Program-made: the position numbers and the translations under genes
Origin: Phycisphaerae bacterium
Lineage (GTDB): Bacteria; Planctomycetota; Phycisphaerae; UBA1845; JAFGLZ01
Length of the DNA: 64,000 bases
Direction of reading: 5' to 3'
NCBI GenBank assembly: GCA_016927755.1
Contig: JAFGLZ010000197.1
Span: forward strand, 1 to 64,000
The notes under the pieces: model-generated
The model's database searches: none
The model's input: the letters and a program-made list of their open reading frames with translations, nothing else
What the model was told of the DNA's origin: nothing
Shown: positions 63,569 through 64,000 of the stretch, one piece after another
Position numbering within the stretch: the first letter of the stretch is position 1
Layout: each line of letters starts with the position of its first letter

Positions 63569-64000
63569 CTACGGCCTCACCACGAGCACCCCGTGTACGT
63601 GCACCCCAGGGATACGTACGGACAGCACGCCCGCGTCCCACGACCACTTGAGCTTCTCGCCGTCGGGCACCCATTCGACCGCCTTGGGTTTCGCGGGGAC
63701 GCGCAGCTTCAAGTCGATCGGCCCGACCGCCGCCACGTGGTCGATGATTCCGTAGCGGCTCGATGTGGGCATGTTCGTCGTGTTGAGCAGGTGCACCGAC
63801 AGCTCGCCTTGCGCCGTCCGCCGAAGCGACACGTCAAAGCAGGTCGGCGCCTCGAGCACGACCGCCGGGGCGGGGAAGATCTCCTTGACGATGTCCGCGA
63901 CAAACGTCCTGAGATACGGATGATGGCTGCGGAAGAACCCCAGCGCCACCGGCCCGTAGACCGCCGCGATCTTCCCCTTGCCGTGATCGATGATCGTCGC
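63569..64000 (-). CDS. C-terminal part of a glycoside hydrolase-like protein (continues beyond window)
   Basis: The frame is open from the window end at 64000 to a stop at 63569, giving 143 residues; the N-terminus lies outside. Sequence such as IIDHGKGKIAAVYGPVALGFF, HPYLRTFVADIVKEIF and SVHLLNTTNMPTSSRYG recalls the C-terminal beta-galactosidase-trimerisation-like and beta-sandwich domain of GH42-like or putative fucosidase proteins, as LLNTT and beta strands follow a Rossmann-like end. This is a weak assignment. No promoter can be judged. Confidence 0.55.
   Translation of the reverse strand, partial: ATIIDHGKGKIAAVYGPVALGFFRSHHPYLRTFVADIVKEIFPAPAVVLEAPTCFDVSLRRTAQGELSVHLLNTTNMPTSSRYGIIDHVAAVGPIDLKLRVPAKPKAVEWVPDGEKLKWSWDAGVLSVRIPGVHVHGVLVVRP

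Overview
The window is about 65% GC and looks like a chromosome segment of a planctomycete, most likely of the class Phycisphaerae. This rests on the mix of families seen: a PEP-CTERM protein, a pseudopilin with an H-X9-DG C-terminus, large FAD-dependent oxidoreductases of the kind found in polysaccharide-degrading planctomycetes, two-domain nitrilases, very large Ig-repeat and thrombospondin-3 proteins, and lipopolysaccharide genes (class II KdsA, an acyltransferase) showing an outer membrane. The taxonomic call is an inference from gene content.

Layout. 1-4225: end of a leucine-rich-repeat protein, a Tat-exported TIM-barrel protein, a coupled three-gene membrane operon (acyltransferase, CPBP protease, membrane protein) and a small membrane protein. 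4549-10710: glutaminase-like protein, tandem universal stress protein, a lipid kinase/kdsA operon with a clear promoter, and a lipoprotein hydrolase. 10999: tRNA-Val(UAC). 11237-15277: a 1346-residue fusion of two FAD oxidoreductase domains around an SGNH hydrolase. 15305-20403 (minus): sugar ABC transporter (binding protein and two permeases, no ATPase) with a heparinase II/III-like lyase. 20574-25514 (minus): promoter, cobalamin riboswitch, terminator, then a PEP-CTERM beta-propeller-like protein, a large surface protein and a pseudopilin. 25646-30424: FAD oxidoreductase and a large protein of unknown function. 30425-39943: a 3172-residue surface protein with 13 Big-1-like repeats. 40159-49742: two tiny lipoproteins, phosphate acyltransferase, ilvN, a TIM-barrel protein, a Tat gene pair, a glycosyltransferase, yidD, and a fucosidase/aldo-keto-reductase-like/uridylyltransferase operon. 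49814-56646: aconitase, ispG, dipeptide epimerase, an exported protein, rpmA and obg. 56675-64000 (minus): tandem-domain nitrilase, PD40 propeller protein, two tandem paralogous surface proteins and the end of another gene.

How the genes fit together. Much of the window serves the cell surface and external carbohydrate: fucosidase, heparinase-like lyase, sugar ABC transporter, FAD/SGNH enzymes, LPS synthesis, Tat export and several anchored surface proteins. Housekeeping genes (ispG, acn, rpmA, obg, ilvN, yidD, tatA, tRNA-Val) are scattered between them.

The most interesting feature is at 20574-25514. A textbook cobalamin riboswitch on the minus strand leads into surface-protein genes instead of B12 synthesis or BtuBFCD genes. 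The first is propeller-like and PEP-CTERM anchored. The second resembles, from memory, the 'cell surface protein' family found in Bacteroidetes B12-uptake loci. This suggests an undescribed planctomycete cobalamin-capture module. Three proteins in the window also share an InlB-like domain followed by a Cys-Gly-x-Gly/helix/Arg tail that looks like a separate surface-sorting signal.
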